From assembly GCA_016192845.1 (NCBI GenBank), contig JACPTI010000085.1, positions 1 to 36,997 on the forward strand: a DNA stretch of 36,997 bases, in the 5' to 3' direction. This stretch comes from Acidobacteriota bacterium (GTDB taxonomy: Bacteria; Acidobacteriota; Vicinamibacteria; Vicinamibacterales; UBA2999). Shown here piece by piece: positions 1 to 9,146 of the stretch. The notes beneath the pieces were generated by a model. The model was not told the DNA's origin. It did no database searches and saw only the letters and a program-made list of their open reading frames with translations. Position numbers and translations under genes: made by a program. The stretch's first letter is position 1, and each line of letters begins with the position of its first letter.

Positions 1-234
1 AGGCGTTGTCAGAGGTGAAAGCCACGTTGGTACGCGTGCGCACGAGGAGGCCCGGCCGCCATGCCACCGTGATGCTGGCTCCGGATCTTTCTGGCGAACA
101 ACGCAAGTCCGTCAACACCTTCGACCTCGGGCGTTGGATGCCGCTACTTCTTTCATCTATGCGTTCATCCGTGTCCGGCCCAGACGGGAGGCCTGTGGCA
201 TGAGAATAGGACCTCCTATTGTGCGAAAGTCGGG
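1..234. other. No supportable gene in the first 234 bases
   Basis: I see no convincing coding region here. A 65-codon open frame on the plus strand (6-203) has no recognisable product and no clear ribosome binding site, and could be the edge of a feature outside the window. A short inverted pair, taggacc / ggtccta-like (taggacctccta), lies near 207-219. Confidence 0.4.
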
Positions 235-269
235 CTAGGGGTTAGGGGTTAGGGTTCAGGGAGTCAGGC
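235..269. repeat. Heptamer array 1, upstream of the NHL gene
   Basis: Five consecutive 7-mers, ctagggg, ttagggg, ttagggt, tcaggga and gtcaggc, keep an exact 7-bp period. The fourth unit supplies the AGGGAG-like Shine-Dalgarno sequence of the gene starting at 272. One of seven heptamer arrays in the window; this one has no complementary arm. Confidence 0.75.
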
Positions 270-271
270 GT

Positions 272-1606
272 ATGAACAAGACAGTAACGATGATCGTGGC
301 GCTCGGCGTGGGCCTTGCCGCCGGTATTCCGCTGGGAAGCCGGCTGATGGGCCCGGGCGGGGAGGCAGAGACAGAAACTACGACGGCGGTCGCGTCGGCG
401 GCCGCGGTGCCGGATTCGATCGGTGCTCAGGACCACATGGGCCCGTACGAAGTCGTCCAAGGGTGGCCGAAAGACATCAGCACGCTCCCGGGACACGAGC
501 AGTGGACGTTCGGCGCGGCGCAGGGGATTTTCGCCGAGAGCCCCAACCGCGTGTATCTGCTGGCGCGGGGTGAGCTGCCGAACCTGAAGCGGCCTGCGGT
601 GAAGCGCTTCCCCGAGATCGGGCCGAGCGTGCAGTTCCCCGTCGGGGGTCTGCCGTGGCGCAGCGCGACCGCCACGGCGCTGCCCGGCGCCGGCGGCACG
701 GGCCAGGATCCCGCCAAGGGCATGGAGATCTGGCGCGGTTCGTCGCCGCCGTATCGCGAGGTGGGCGTCGACGCGCGGTGGGAGCACTGCTTCCTCGTGG
801 TCGACGCGGAGGGCAACATCGTCGAGCAGTGGACGCAGTGGGACAAGATTTTCAGGCGCCCGCACGCCGTCTACGTCAGCCCGTACGACCCGCAGAAGTA
901 CGTCTGGGTGGTCGACGACCACATGCACGCCATCTACAAGTTCACCAACGACGGCAAACAGCTCGTCCAGACGATCGGCACGCCCGGCATGCCGGGCGCC
1001 GATGGGACGCACTTCAACCGGCCGACGTTCATGGCGTGGATGCCCGACGGCAGCTTCTACGTGGCCGACGGCTACAACGGCACGCGGGTGGCGAAGTTCG
1101 ACGCGGAGGGGAAGTTCCTCCTCGACTTCGGCATGGCCGGCAGCGGCTCGGGCGACGAGGGCGAGGAAACGCGGCCGGGCTACATGAACAACGTCCACGG
1201 CATCGCCGTCGATGTGGACACGCGGCGTGTGTTCGTCAACGACCGCGCCAACCACCGCATCCAGATCTTCGACGAGAACGGGAAGTATCTCTCGGAGTGG
1301 AAGATCGCCGTGCGGCCGTCGAGCCTGCACCTGATTCAGATCGGCGCCGACCGGAAGCTGGTGACGTTCGACCGCAACACCCACAAGATGCTGAAGTACG
1401 AGCTCGACGGGCGGCTCATCTACTCGTGGGGCACGGTGGGCGACTTCCCGGGCACGCTCTGGGGCGTGCACGGCATCAGCACCGATCAGGAAGGCAACCT
1501 GTACGTCGCGGAAGTCGACGCCGGGCGCTTCCAGAAGTTCCGCCCGCGCGCCGGCGCGAACCCGGAGTACTTGATCGGCAAGCCGATCTACTCGGCGTGG
1601 CAATAA
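272..1606 (+). CDS. NHL-repeat (six-bladed beta-propeller) protein, membrane-anchored or secreted
   Basis: 444 residues. The N-terminal ~25 residues form a hydrophobic segment after a short basic start, so the protein is probably exported or anchored. From about residue 150 there are recurring NHL-type blades, each with a G-x-x-h-D motif and 'YVAD', 'VFVNDRANHRIQIFD' or 'NLYVAEVD' strands, as in NHL proteins and the lyase domain of peptidylglycine alpha-amidating enzymes. Family knowledge suggests a ligand-binding or protein-interaction propeller, or a lyase; no catalytic assignment can be made. The ATG at 272 is chosen because an AGGGAG sequence (provided by a heptamer array) precedes it by about 8 nt. 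The DASS transporter follows on the same strand after a heptamer-rich gap. Confidence 0.85.
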   Translation: MNKTVTMIVALGVGLAAGIPLGSRLMGPGGEAETETTTAVASAAAVPDSIGAQDHMGPYEVVQGWPKDISTLPGHEQWTFGAAQGIFAESPNRVYLLARGELPNLKRPAVKRFPEIGPSVQFPVGGLPWRSATATALPGAGGTGQDPAKGMEIWRGSSPPYREVGVDARWEHCFLVVDAEGNIVEQWTQWDKIFRRPHAVYVSPYDPQKYVWVVDDHMHAIYKFTNDGKQLVQTIGTPGMPGADGTHFNRPTFMAWMPDGSFYVADGYNGTRVAKFDAEGKFLLDFGMAGSGSGDEGEETRPGYMNNVHGIAVDVDTRRVFVNDRANHRIQIFDENGKYLSEWKIAVRPSSLHLIQIGADRKLVTFDRNTHKMLKYELDGRLIYSWGTVGDFPGTLWGVHGISTDQEGNLYVAEVDAGRFQKFRPRAGANPEYLIGKPIYSAWQ

Positions 1607-1612
1607 ATACGC

Positions 1613-1724
1613 TGGTTGCTGGTTGCTGGTTGGTGGTTGGTAGCTGGTAGTTGGTGGTTCGTCGTTTAAGGGTTCATTCGTTGGTTCTTGACCACCAACC
1701 ACTAACCACCAACCACCAACAGGC
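1613..1724. repeat. Heptamer array 2, inverted pair (TGGTTGN / AACCACC)
   Basis: The left arm (1613-1661) has seven units of the tggttgc/tggttgg/tagttgg type. The right arm (1690-1724) has five units of the aaccacc type, which is the reverse complement of the left. Both keep a strict 7-bp period, and the arms can fold into one long hairpin between the NHL gene and the transporter. The transporter reading frame stays open through the array, which can mislead start-site calling. Confidence 0.85.
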
Positions 1725-1746
1725 GGCCGCGCCGTCGGTTCGTCCA

Positions 1747-3132
1747 GTGCCCCTGTGGCTGGCGGCCTGTATCGGCGTGGCGATCTGGCTCCTGCCGCGG
1801 CCCGACGCGGTCGATCCGCGCGCGTGGCGCCTCCTCGCCATTTTCGTGGCCACGATCGTCGGGATCATTGCCAAGCCGCTGCCGATCGGCGCCGTGGCGT
1901 TCGTCGGCATCGCCGCGACGCTGGCCACGGGCACGCTGACGCTCGCCGAGGCGCTCAGCGGCTTCACGAACGGCCCGGTCTGGCTGGTGATGGCCGCGTT
2001 CTTTCTGGCCTCCGGCTTCATCCGGACCGGGCTGGGCGAACGCATCGCCTACATCCTCGTCACCCTGTTCGGCCGCAGCACGCTCGGTCTGGGATACAGC
2101 TTCGCCGCCTCCGACCTGGTGCTCGCGCCGATGATTCCGAGCAACACCGCGCGCGCCGGCGGCGTGATCTTTCCCGTCCTGCAGTCGCTGGCGAGAACGG
2201 TCCTGGCCGGAGAGTCCGCGGAGGCGCGGCGGACGCGCGCGTTCCTGACGCTGTCGGCGTACAACGCCACTGTGATTACGAGCGCGATGTTCGTGACCGC
2301 CATGGTGGCCAACCCGCTGATCGTGCAGATCGCCGCCGGTCAGGACGTCGCCATTACGTGGACGACGTGGGCGGTGGCGGCGGCCGTGCCCGGCGCGGTC
2401 AGCCTCCTGGTCATGCCGCCGCTCCTGTATGTCCTCACCGCCCGACGGGCGGTGATGCGCGCCGACGCGCCGGACGCGGCCCGAGCCGCGCTGCGCAGGC
2501 TGGGACCGATGAAGCGCAGCGAGCGGGTGATGGCCACCGTCGCGGTCGTGCTGCTCGGCGCGTGGATTGCCGGATCGTCAACCGGCCTCGACCCGACCGC
2601 GGCCGCGCTGATGGCGGTTGCGGCGCTGCTCGTCACGGGCGTCCTCGGCTGGGATGCCGTCGCGGGCGATCGGGAGGCGTGGAACACGTTCGTCTGGTTT
2701 GCCACGCTGGTGATGATGGCCACCTATCTCGGCGAGCTCGGGTTGATCGCGTGGTTCACCGAGCAGGTGAAGCCGCTCGTCGGCGGGGTCGGATGGCTGA
2801 CCGGCTTTGCCGGCCTCGTGCTCGTGTACTTCTACACCCACTATTTCTTTGCGAGCATGACAGCGCACGTGAGCGCGATGTACGCGCCGTTTCTTGCTGT
2901 CGCGCTGGCCCTCGGGACCCCGCCGGTCCTCGCCGCGCTCGTGCTCGGCTTCTCCAGCAATCTCTTCGCGAGCCTGACGCACTACGGCACGGCGGCGGCC
3001 CCCATCCTCTTCAGCGGCGGCCACGTGCCGCTCGGCACCTGGTGGCGGATCGGTCTCATCGTCAGCTTCGTCAACATCGCCATCTGGGTGGGCATCGGGG
3101 CGGTGTGGTGGCGGCTGCTGGGGCTCTGGTAG
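1747..3132 (+). CDS. DASS-family (SLC13-like) anion/dicarboxylate transporter
   Basis: 461 residues from the GTG at 1747. About 11-12 hydrophobic segments run the whole length. Two family signatures are visible: 'APMIPSNTARAGG' (the SNT substrate/Na+-binding motif) and 'GFSSNLFASLTHYGTA' near the C terminus, the form seen in CitT and plastid 2-oxoglutarate/malate translocators. The expected role is uptake or exchange of C4-C6 di- or tricarboxylates at the inner membrane. The frame stays open back to a TTG at 1651, but those 32 codons are heptamer-repeat DNA, so I prefer GTG 1747 or GTG 1777; neither has a strong Shine-Dalgarno sequence. The last 112 bp occur again at 5467-5578. Confidence 0.88.
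   Translation: MPLWLAACIGVAIWLLPRPDAVDPRAWRLLAIFVATIVGIIAKPLPIGAVAFVGIAATLATGTLTLAEALSGFTNGPVWLVMAAFFLASGFIRTGLGERIAYILVTLFGRSTLGLGYSFAASDLVLAPMIPSNTARAGGVIFPVLQSLARTVLAGESAEARRTRAFLTLSAYNATVITSAMFVTAMVANPLIVQIAAGQDVAITWTTWAVAAAVPGAVSLLVMPPLLYVLTARRAVMRADAPDAARAALRRLGPMKRSERVMATVAVVLLGAWIAGSSTGLDPTAAALMAVAALLVTGVLGWDAVAGDREAWNTFVWFATLVMMATYLGELGLIAWFTEQVKPLVGGVGWLTGFAGLVLVYFYTHYFFASMTAHVSAMYAPFLAVALALGTPPVLAALVLGFSSNLFASLTHYGTAAAPILFSGGHVPLGTWWRIGLIVSFVNIAIWVGIGAVWWRLLGLW
3021..3132 (+). repeat. 112-bp direct repeat, copy 1 (3' end of the DASS gene)
   Basis: This is the 3' terminus of the transporter gene, including its TAG stop. It matches 5467-5578 at 109 of 112 positions with no gap. The two copies bracket the homocysteine S-methyltransferase operon. 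Confidence 0.9.
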
Positions 3133-3478
3133 GGGCCTTCGTCATCAAGGGCACGAAGACGATCGGCCATGAAGGGCACGAAGACCATGGAGATTCTGCT
3201 TCCCGCATATTTCCGCATGGCAAGTGACCTCCTCTTGGGGTGAAAACGAGTGGCCACTATAGGGCGTTAACTGACATGGACGGGTGGACCGGTGACTGGT
3301 GCGGCCGTGGCCGGCGATTTCCCGCTGCTGCGCGCCGCTCGATCGCGCGGCACGCCGGCGCCGGTTCGGCACGTCCTTCGGACGGCGACTGCCGTTCTGC
3401 ACAAACGCCGTTATCGCCCCGTGCGCCCGCGCGTTGCGCGATCGACATTCGGCAGCCTTCAACAGGAAGATCAGAAGA
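3133..3478. other. 346-bp gap between the transporter and the methyltransferase operon
   Basis: No supportable gene. The sequence agggcacgaagac occurs twice (from about 3148 and 3174), resembling the cttcgtg-rich repeats at 16900-16980. A palindromic gcgcgg/ccgcgc-rich patch lies near 3330-3360. Open frames on both strands here look like GC-driven shadows. Confidence 0.5.
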
Positions 3479-4438
3479 TCAGCAGCGTGTCGGAGTGCCG
3501 CCGGACCGTGTCGACGCGTTTGCCCTGCGCAGGCCGCCGACGAGCGCCGCGATGTGGTCCGGCGTCGTGCCGCAGCAGCCGCCGAGGATGCGCGCGCCGA
3601 GCTCCACCCAGCGCCGCGCCTCGGCGAGGTAAAGGTCAGGCGGGAACTCGTCGGTGAACATCCACTCCGGCGGGTCAAATCGCCCGATGTGCGCGTAGGC
3701 GCCCTTGGGGCCGTCGTAAGCACGCGCAAGCTCTCGCAGGCCGACGGTTACATCGCTCGGCGGCGCGCAGTTGAGCAGGATCGCCTCCGGATCGAGGGGC
3801 GTCAGTGCGCGGGCGGCGTCCGCCATCGTCTCGCCCGTGAAGAGCCGGCCCCGCTCGTCGCACACGAAGCTGACCCAGCAGGGGAGGCCGACTTCGTGGG
3901 CCGCCTCGAGCCCGACGCGCGCCTCCGCCACGCTGTTCACGGTCTCCAGCAGGATGAGATCGGCGCCCGCGCGCGCCATCGTGTCCATGATCTCACGGTA
4001 TTCGGCGCGCATGACCTCCTGCGACGGGGCCAGGTCGGGTCGGAAGCACCACTCGAGCGTGGTCACCGCACCCGCGATCGCGACCTCCCGTCCGGTGGCC
4101 ACACGGTCTCGCGCCTCGCGCGCGAGCCGGACGGCCGCGGTCAGGAGCGCATCGGCGCGCGTCTCCAGATCGGGCGCCCCAATGTGGCGCAGGTGGACGC
4201 GGTCGCGGAAGTGGTTCTCGAAGCTCCAGCGCGCGAGCTGGAACGTGTTGGTCGTCAGCACGTCGGCACCGGCGCGGATGTAGTCCTCGTGGATCCCCCG
4301 AATCTTATCGGGGTACGCGAGCACCTGGTGGTCCGCCCAGGAGAGGTCCCGCCGCAAGATCTCCGTCCCAATGGCGCCGTCCAGCATGACGATCTCGTCG
4401 GCGTCCAATCGCGCCCTGATCGCGCCGTATGTGCTCAT
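3479..4438 (-). CDS. Homocysteine S-methyltransferase family protein (second gene of the operon)
   Basis: 319 residues starting at ATG 4438. This is a single-domain TIM barrel of the methionine synthase/BHMT/MmuM superfamily. The start 'MLDGAIGTEILRRD' matches the usual first strand. The zinc-binding cysteines are present in 'LLNCAPPSD' and 'GGCCGTTPDH'. Characterised members transfer a methyl group from S-methylmethionine, betaine or a related donor to homocysteine; the donor cannot be read from sequence. Its start overlaps the upstream gene's stop by ATGA, indicating translational coupling. It is a diverged tandem paralogue of that gene, sharing 'LRRDLSWADH'/'VRRGVRWRWH', 'RHIGAPDLE'/'QHIGAPDLE' and 'GAYAHIG' blocks. 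An upstream extension to 4801 only shadows the neighbour. Confidence 0.9.
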   Translation of the reverse strand: MSTYGAIRARLDADEIVMLDGAIGTEILRRDLSWADHQVLAYPDKIRGIHEDYIRAGADVLTTNTFQLARWSFENHFRDRVHLRHIGAPDLETRADALLTAAVRLAREARDRVATGREVAIAGAVTTLEWCFRPDLAPSQEVMRAEYREIMDTMARAGADLILLETVNSVAEARVGLEAAHEVGLPCWVSFVCDERGRLFTGETMADAARALTPLDPEAILLNCAPPSDVTVGLRELARAYDGPKGAYAHIGRFDPPEWMFTDEFPPDLYLAEARRWVELGARILGGCCGTTPDHIAALVGGLRRANASTRSGGTPTRC

Positions 4439-5355
4439 AGCGCCTCCCGCACCGCCCGAATGTGTGCCGGGCTCGTTCCGCAGCATCCTCCGATCACCAG
4501 GATGCCCGCCTCGCGCCAGCGAAGCGCGGCCTCCGCGTACCGCTTTGGCGGCCAGCTCTCGGTGTCGGTCCACTGAGGGTGGAACTCGAACTTCCAGGAT
4601 GGGGGATTGAACTTGCCGATGTGGGCGTACGCGCCCCGTCGCCCGTCCCGGATGCGCGCCACGGCCCGCCCAATGTCCTCTGGCGGTGCGCAGTTCACCA
4701 GCACGACCTCCACGCCGAGCTGTTCCATTGCGCCGACGCCGTCGGCCAGCGGCTCGCGGCCCAGGATCTCCCCCTCGGGGCCCAGGACGAAGCTCGCCCA
4801 CACGGGGAGGCCGGTGGCGCGGGCGGCCTGGGCGGCCGCCCGCGCCTCGACGATCGTGTTCATCGACTCAAGGAGCAGGAGGTCCACGCCGGCTTGGGCG
4901 AGGACCGCGGCAATCTCCTCGTGCTCCCGGCGCGCCTCGGCCTCGGAGGGTGCCAGGTCCGGCCGGAAGCAGTGCTCCAGGGGCGAGAGGACGCCGGCGA
5001 TGGCTGCGTCGCGGCGGGCGCTATCCCGCGCCGCCTGCGCCACCTCGACGGCCTTCCGCAGCAGCGTCTGCGCGCGCCGCTCCAAGTCGGGCGCGCCGAT
5101 GTGCTGCATGTGCTGCGGGTTCTGGAAGACGTTGAGGTAAGTCCGGCGGTTCAGCTGGAACGTGTTCGTCCGGATCACGTCGGCGCCGGCGGCGAGGTAC
5201 TCCTCGTGCAGGGCCTGCACGGCGTTGGCGTCGGTGCGCAGGCCGTGCCAGCGCCACCGCACCCCGCGGCGGACCAGCTCGCTGCCCGTGGCACCGTCGA
5301 GCAAGACCGCTTTGCCGGAGTCCAGGGATTTTCGAATTTCGTCGTACGCCGACAC
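4435..5355 (-). CDS. Homocysteine S-methyltransferase family protein (first gene of the operon)
   Basis: 306 residues from GTG 5355. This start puts 'VSAYDEIRKSL' in register with the paralogue's 'MSTYGAIRARL', and a GGGAG sequence lies about 8 nt upstream. The frame is open to a TTG at 5415, which I consider less likely. Zinc ligands are seen in 'LVNCAPPEDI' and 'GGCCGTSPAH', so the metal site looks intact. The stop overlaps the next gene's ATG. Both genes are enclosed by the duplicated transporter tail, which suggests the segment arrived or was rearranged as a unit. A methyltransferase on an amino-acid-derived thiol is likely; the methyl donor is unknown. Confidence 0.88.
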   Translation of the reverse strand: MSAYDEIRKSLDSGKAVLLDGATGSELVRRGVRWRWHGLRTDANAVQALHEEYLAAGADVIRTNTFQLNRRTYLNVFQNPQHMQHIGAPDLERRAQTLLRKAVEVAQAARDSARRDAAIAGVLSPLEHCFRPDLAPSEAEARREHEEIAAVLAQAGVDLLLLESMNTIVEARAAAQAARATGLPVWASFVLGPEGEILGREPLADGVGAMEQLGVEVVLVNCAPPEDIGRAVARIRDGRRGAYAHIGKFNPPSWKFEFHPQWTDTESWPPKRYAEAALRWREAGILVIGGCCGTSPAHIRAVREAL

Positions 5356-5466
5356 GGGTTCGCTCCCAGGTGGAGGGTGGCGCCCTAGTATGAGGGCGGG
5401 CTGCGGTTCCGGCAACGTCTGTTGAAGAAGCGCTCGCTTTCAGTCGCTGGGACCCGTCCAGGAGCG

Positions 5467-5578
5467 CCACGTGCCGCTCGGCACCTGGTGGCGGATCGGT
5501 CTCATCATCAGCGTCGTCAACATCGCCATCTGGGTGGGCATCGGGGCGGTGTGGTGGCGGCTGCTCGGGCTCTGGTAG
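5467..5578 (+). pseudogene. Truncated duplicate of the DASS transporter 3' end
   Basis: It encodes the last ~37 residues of a DASS transporter ('HVPLGTWWRIGLI...' to '...LLGLW' and stop). Three substitutions separate it from 3021-3132, giving V to I and F to V changes plus one silent change. Homology stops abruptly at 5466 and right after the TAG, so this is a remnant, not a gene. Either a second transporter copy was mostly deleted or an insertion duplicated the gene end. Confidence 0.88.
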
Positions 5579-5595
5579 CGGCGCATGAGATGGTC

Positions 5596-5661
5596 AGCTA
5601 ACGGCTTACCGATGAGCTGCAGGCGCCGAAGGCGACCGTCAGCTTCATCGGCTTGTTAAAC
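5596..5661 (+). other. attC-like hairpin (possible integron recombination site)
   Basis: A 66-bp imperfect palindrome. It ends with GTTAAAC, which fits the attC R' consensus GTTRRRY, and begins with AGCTAAC, close to the R'' consensus RYYYAAC (one position off). The inner arms ccgatgagctg and cagcttcatcgg pair except for one extra T. A second inner stem ggcgcc / ggcgacc also leaves one extra base on the same arm. Two unpaired bases on one arm are typical of attC. It begins 18 bp after the TAG of the transporter remnant, in the orientation expected for gene followed by attC. No integrase and no second attC is seen, so this could be chance. Confidence 0.35.
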
Positions 5662-8600
5662 AACTCCCTCCGATGGTGCGTCCGATCCTCTCTCTGGTAC
5701 GCGTCCCCCGAACCGGGTCCTGATGTACTCCCGCGCGCTCTCGGAGGACAGCTTCACCGTGCCGGGGCCACTCCTCACGAAGAAGTCGCCATCGGCCGTT
5801 GCCTCCATCCCTTTCCACTTCAGGAACACCGGCTCCGGGCTGCGCTGACAGCTCACGACGCAGACGGTCTTGCCCTGTACGACCTGCGCCCTGGGATCGA
5901 TACAGGTTCCGGCGCGGTCGCCGAGCCCGTTCCGCACGATCTGGGCCAGGTGCCGCATGAACTTGTCGTCGCTCTCGAGCCGGTCGCGCTCGATCCCGAC
6001 GATCGACCCATCCTCGGCGATGCCGATCAGGAGGTCGCCGCCCTCGGTGTTCAGGAACGCGGCGATGGTCTTGAGCACGGCATGGGTGACACCCTTGTCG
6101 TCCTGCCGATCCTCCTTGAGGTTCCATTGGAGCGTTGACTTGAACTCGAGTGTCTTCGACTCGCCCCGCTTGATCAACCCTTCCGCGTTGCGATGCGCGC
6201 GGAGATACCGATCGAAGAGGAAGTTCTTGATCGCTTCGCCGAAGGCCCGGTCGTCGGTGATGCGCTTGTAGAGCTCGAAGTTCGAGTCGACGATCTCCTG
6301 GATGACGTGCTCGACCTTCTGGTCGAAGGTGAGCCGCACATTCTCCCGCGTGTTGACACGTGCCGCCGCGTCGAGCGCGGCGTCCTCGTCGAGCTTCTCC
6401 ATCATCTGGCCGAGGGTCACCCGGTGCTCGGGGCCGAGGTTGAGGCCGAAGCGCTCGTTCAGATCGGCGATAATGCGCGAGAGCGTCTCCAGCTCCTCGG
6501 GCGCGGCGCCGTGGCTCCCTTTGGTGCCCACGGGGTCCAGCACACCGGGCTTGCGCTCCAGCGCGATCCTGCCGCTGCCCGTCTGCTGGATCCGGTACGA
6601 CTCCATGTCGATGTTCTGCTGCACCTCGCGGGGCAGCGCCTCCCGATCGGCGGGCAGCAGCCGGCGCAGGTGCCGCGCGAAGACGTACAGCTTCTCGAGA
6701 TCGGCGTCGGCAAAGGTGAGGACCTGCGCGAGGAAAGCGTAGAGGCGTGCGTAGTCGGTGAGCTGGCCGCGGAAGTCCGTGCGCTCGTCTTCCGATATGT
6801 GCTGAAAGCGCTCGACCAGCGGGGAGAGCACCGCATAGAGCCGGTCCTGCGTCGCCTTGGGGTCGAAGTAGACCCGCGCGAAGGCCTCCACGTCGGCCTC
6901 GGTGTAGACCGGGAAGGCGGCAAGACGCGTCTGGATCTCGTAGAGCAGGTTGGGGTCGGTCGCCTCCGAGAGCAGCGTCGCCTCGTAGTAGGGCTCGAAG
7001 GCCGTCTTGATCTCGTCCGCCTCGTTCGCGAAGTCCAGCACGATCGTGCCCTTCTTCTCCGGGTGCGTGCGGTTGAGCCGCGAGAGCGTCTGCACGGCGT
7101 TGACGCCGCCGAGCTTCTTGTCGACGTACATGGTGTGGAGCAGCGGCTGGTCGAAGCCGGTCTGGAACTTGTTGGCGACGATCAGGAACCGGTACTCCGG
7201 GCACTCGAAGGTCCTTGCGGTTTGCGCCTCGGGAAAGCCGTTCATGTTGGGCTCGGTGTAGGCGTGCCCGCCGTCCTGGACCGTCCCCGAGAAGGCCACG
7301 AGCGCCTTGAAGGGGTAGCCGCGCTCGGCGAGGTACCTGTCCACCGCGAGCTTGTACCGCACCGCGTGCAGGCGCGAGCGCGTGACGATCATCGCCTTGG
7401 CCTTGCCCCCGATCTCGCCCTGCACCTGCGCCGCGAAATGCTCGACGCAGATCTTCACCTTCTCCCCAATCGCGTGCGGGTGCAGCTCGACGAAGGACTT
7501 CAGCAGGTACTCGGCCTTCTTCTTGTCGTAGCGCGGGTCGTTCTCGATGGTCTTGAGGAGCCGCCAGCAGGCCTTGTACGTCGTGTAGTTCGCGAGCACG
7601 TCGAGGATGAACCCCTCCTCGATTGCCTGGCGCATGCTGTAGAGGTGGAAGGGGACGAACTTCCCGTCGGCGCGCCGCTCTCCGAACAGCTCCAGCGTCT
7701 TGGGCTTGGGCGTGGCGGTGAAGGCGAAGGTGGAGACGTTGGAGAGCCGCCCGCGCTTCTCCATCTCGGCGAGGATGGCGCTCTCCAGCTCGTCCTCCGG
7801 CGTCTGCGCCGCCGCCTCCTCGACCTCCGCGTCCTCGAGCGACCCGGAGGCGAGCAGCGCTTACCGGGGAGCTCGCCGATCTCCTTGGCGATCACCGGGA
7901 ACTTCTGGAGCGTCGTGACGATGATCGTCTTGCCCGATTCGAGCGCCTCCTTGAGCTGGCGTGAAGTCGTGTCGATGTTCTCCACCACGCCGAGTGTCTG
8001 CTCGAACTGGCGCATCGTCGTCTGGAGCTGGCGGTCGAGCACCCGGCGATCGGTGATGACCACGATCGAGTCGAAGACGCGCCGGTCGTCCGCGCCATGC
8101 AGTGTCGAGAGCTGGTGCGCGAGCCAGGCAATGGTGAAGCTCTTGCCGCTCCCCGCCGAATGCTGGATGAGGTAGCGCTGCCCCGCGCCTCGAGAGCGCG
8201 CGTCGGTGACGAGCCGGCGCACGCAGTCGAGCTGCTGGTAGCGCGGGAAGATCAGGAAGCGCGCGCCGGTCTTGCGTCCCTTCTCGTCCTCCTCCTCGAC
8301 CTCGTGGATGAACTGGCGCACGAGATCGAGCACGCTGTCGCGCGCCCAGGTCTCTTCCCAGAGGTAGGCGGTGGCGTACCCCGTGCGCGTGGGCGGCACG
8401 GGCGGGTTGCCTGCGCCGCCGAACTTCCCCTGGTTGAACGGCAGGAACCTGGTCTTCACGCCCTGCAGGTGCGTCGAGACGTAGACGAGATCCGGGTCCA
8501 CCGCGAGGTGCGCGAGGCAGCGGCCGTAGGCGAGGAGCGGCTCGCGCGGGTCGCGGTCGGTCTTGTACTGGCGGATCGCGTCCTCCACGTCCTGGCCGTT

Positions 8601-9146
8601 GAACGGGTTCTTGAGCTCGGCGGTGAAGATCGGGATGCCGTTCAGGAACAGCACCAGGTCGAGGCTCTTCTCGTACTTCGTGTTGTAGCGGAGCTGGCGG
8701 ATTACGGCGAAGAGGTTCGCGGCGTGCAGCCGCCGGGTCTCCTCGTTGAGGCCGCTCGCCGGGCGGAAGTAGGCGAGCCGGAACTTGCAGCCCGAGTCCT
8801 TAAGGCCGTTGCGCAGCACGTCGAGCGCTCCGCGCCGTTCGATCTCAGACGCCAGGCGCCGGAGGAACTGCTCCTTCACCGCCGCGCCGTGGTGCTGCTC
8901 GAGCTTCTTCCATTCCTTCGGCTGCGTGGCGAGGACGAAGTCCACGACGTCGCGCGGCAGCAGGCAGAGCGCGCGGTCGTAGTCCTCCGGACGGCGCTTC
9001 TGATAGCCGCCCGGCGGCGACTCCCCGTAGGGCAGCGGTGTCTCGCGGACCGCGGTCGCATCGCCCCCGCAGGCGTCCGGGCCGTATTGGAGCAGCCCGT
9101 ATTCGATGGCCTCCTCGAAGGCGCGCTCGGAGATCTCGGGGCTCAC
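5656..9146 (-). pseudogene. hsdR: Type I restriction endonuclease subunit R, internally deleted, with a C-terminal AlbA_2 (Schlafen) domain
   Basis: The N-terminal part runs from GTG 9146 (GTGA overlap with fic, GGAG 5 nt upstream) to about 7864. It contains the nuclease E-x-K ('FTAELKNP', about residue 177) and Walker A ('AGSGKSFTIAW', about 330), then 'TTLQKFPVIAKEIGELPGK'. The C-terminal part in another frame runs from about 7860 to 5656. It holds helicase motif III ('FAFTATPKP'), motifs V/VI ('ANKFQTGFDQ', 'QTLSRLNR') and a terminal AlbA_2-like domain ('ESKTLEFKSTLQW', 'AFLNTEGGDLLIGIAEDG'). At the junction (about 7857-7865) roughly 25 codons are missing, including the expected 'VDEAH' motif II, and the frame changes. 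ATP hydrolysis and translocation should be abolished, so DNA cutting is not expected. An assembly error is the main alternative. Confidence 0.85.

Noticed and set aside
235..269. Telomere-like GGGGTTA repeat
   Set aside because: Only about three good units; it is one of several different heptamer arrays in this window, so a telomere interpretation has no support.
1651..1746. Upstream TTG start for the DASS transporter
   Set aside because: The 32 extra codons are heptamer-repeat DNA with no ribosome site and no family similarity.
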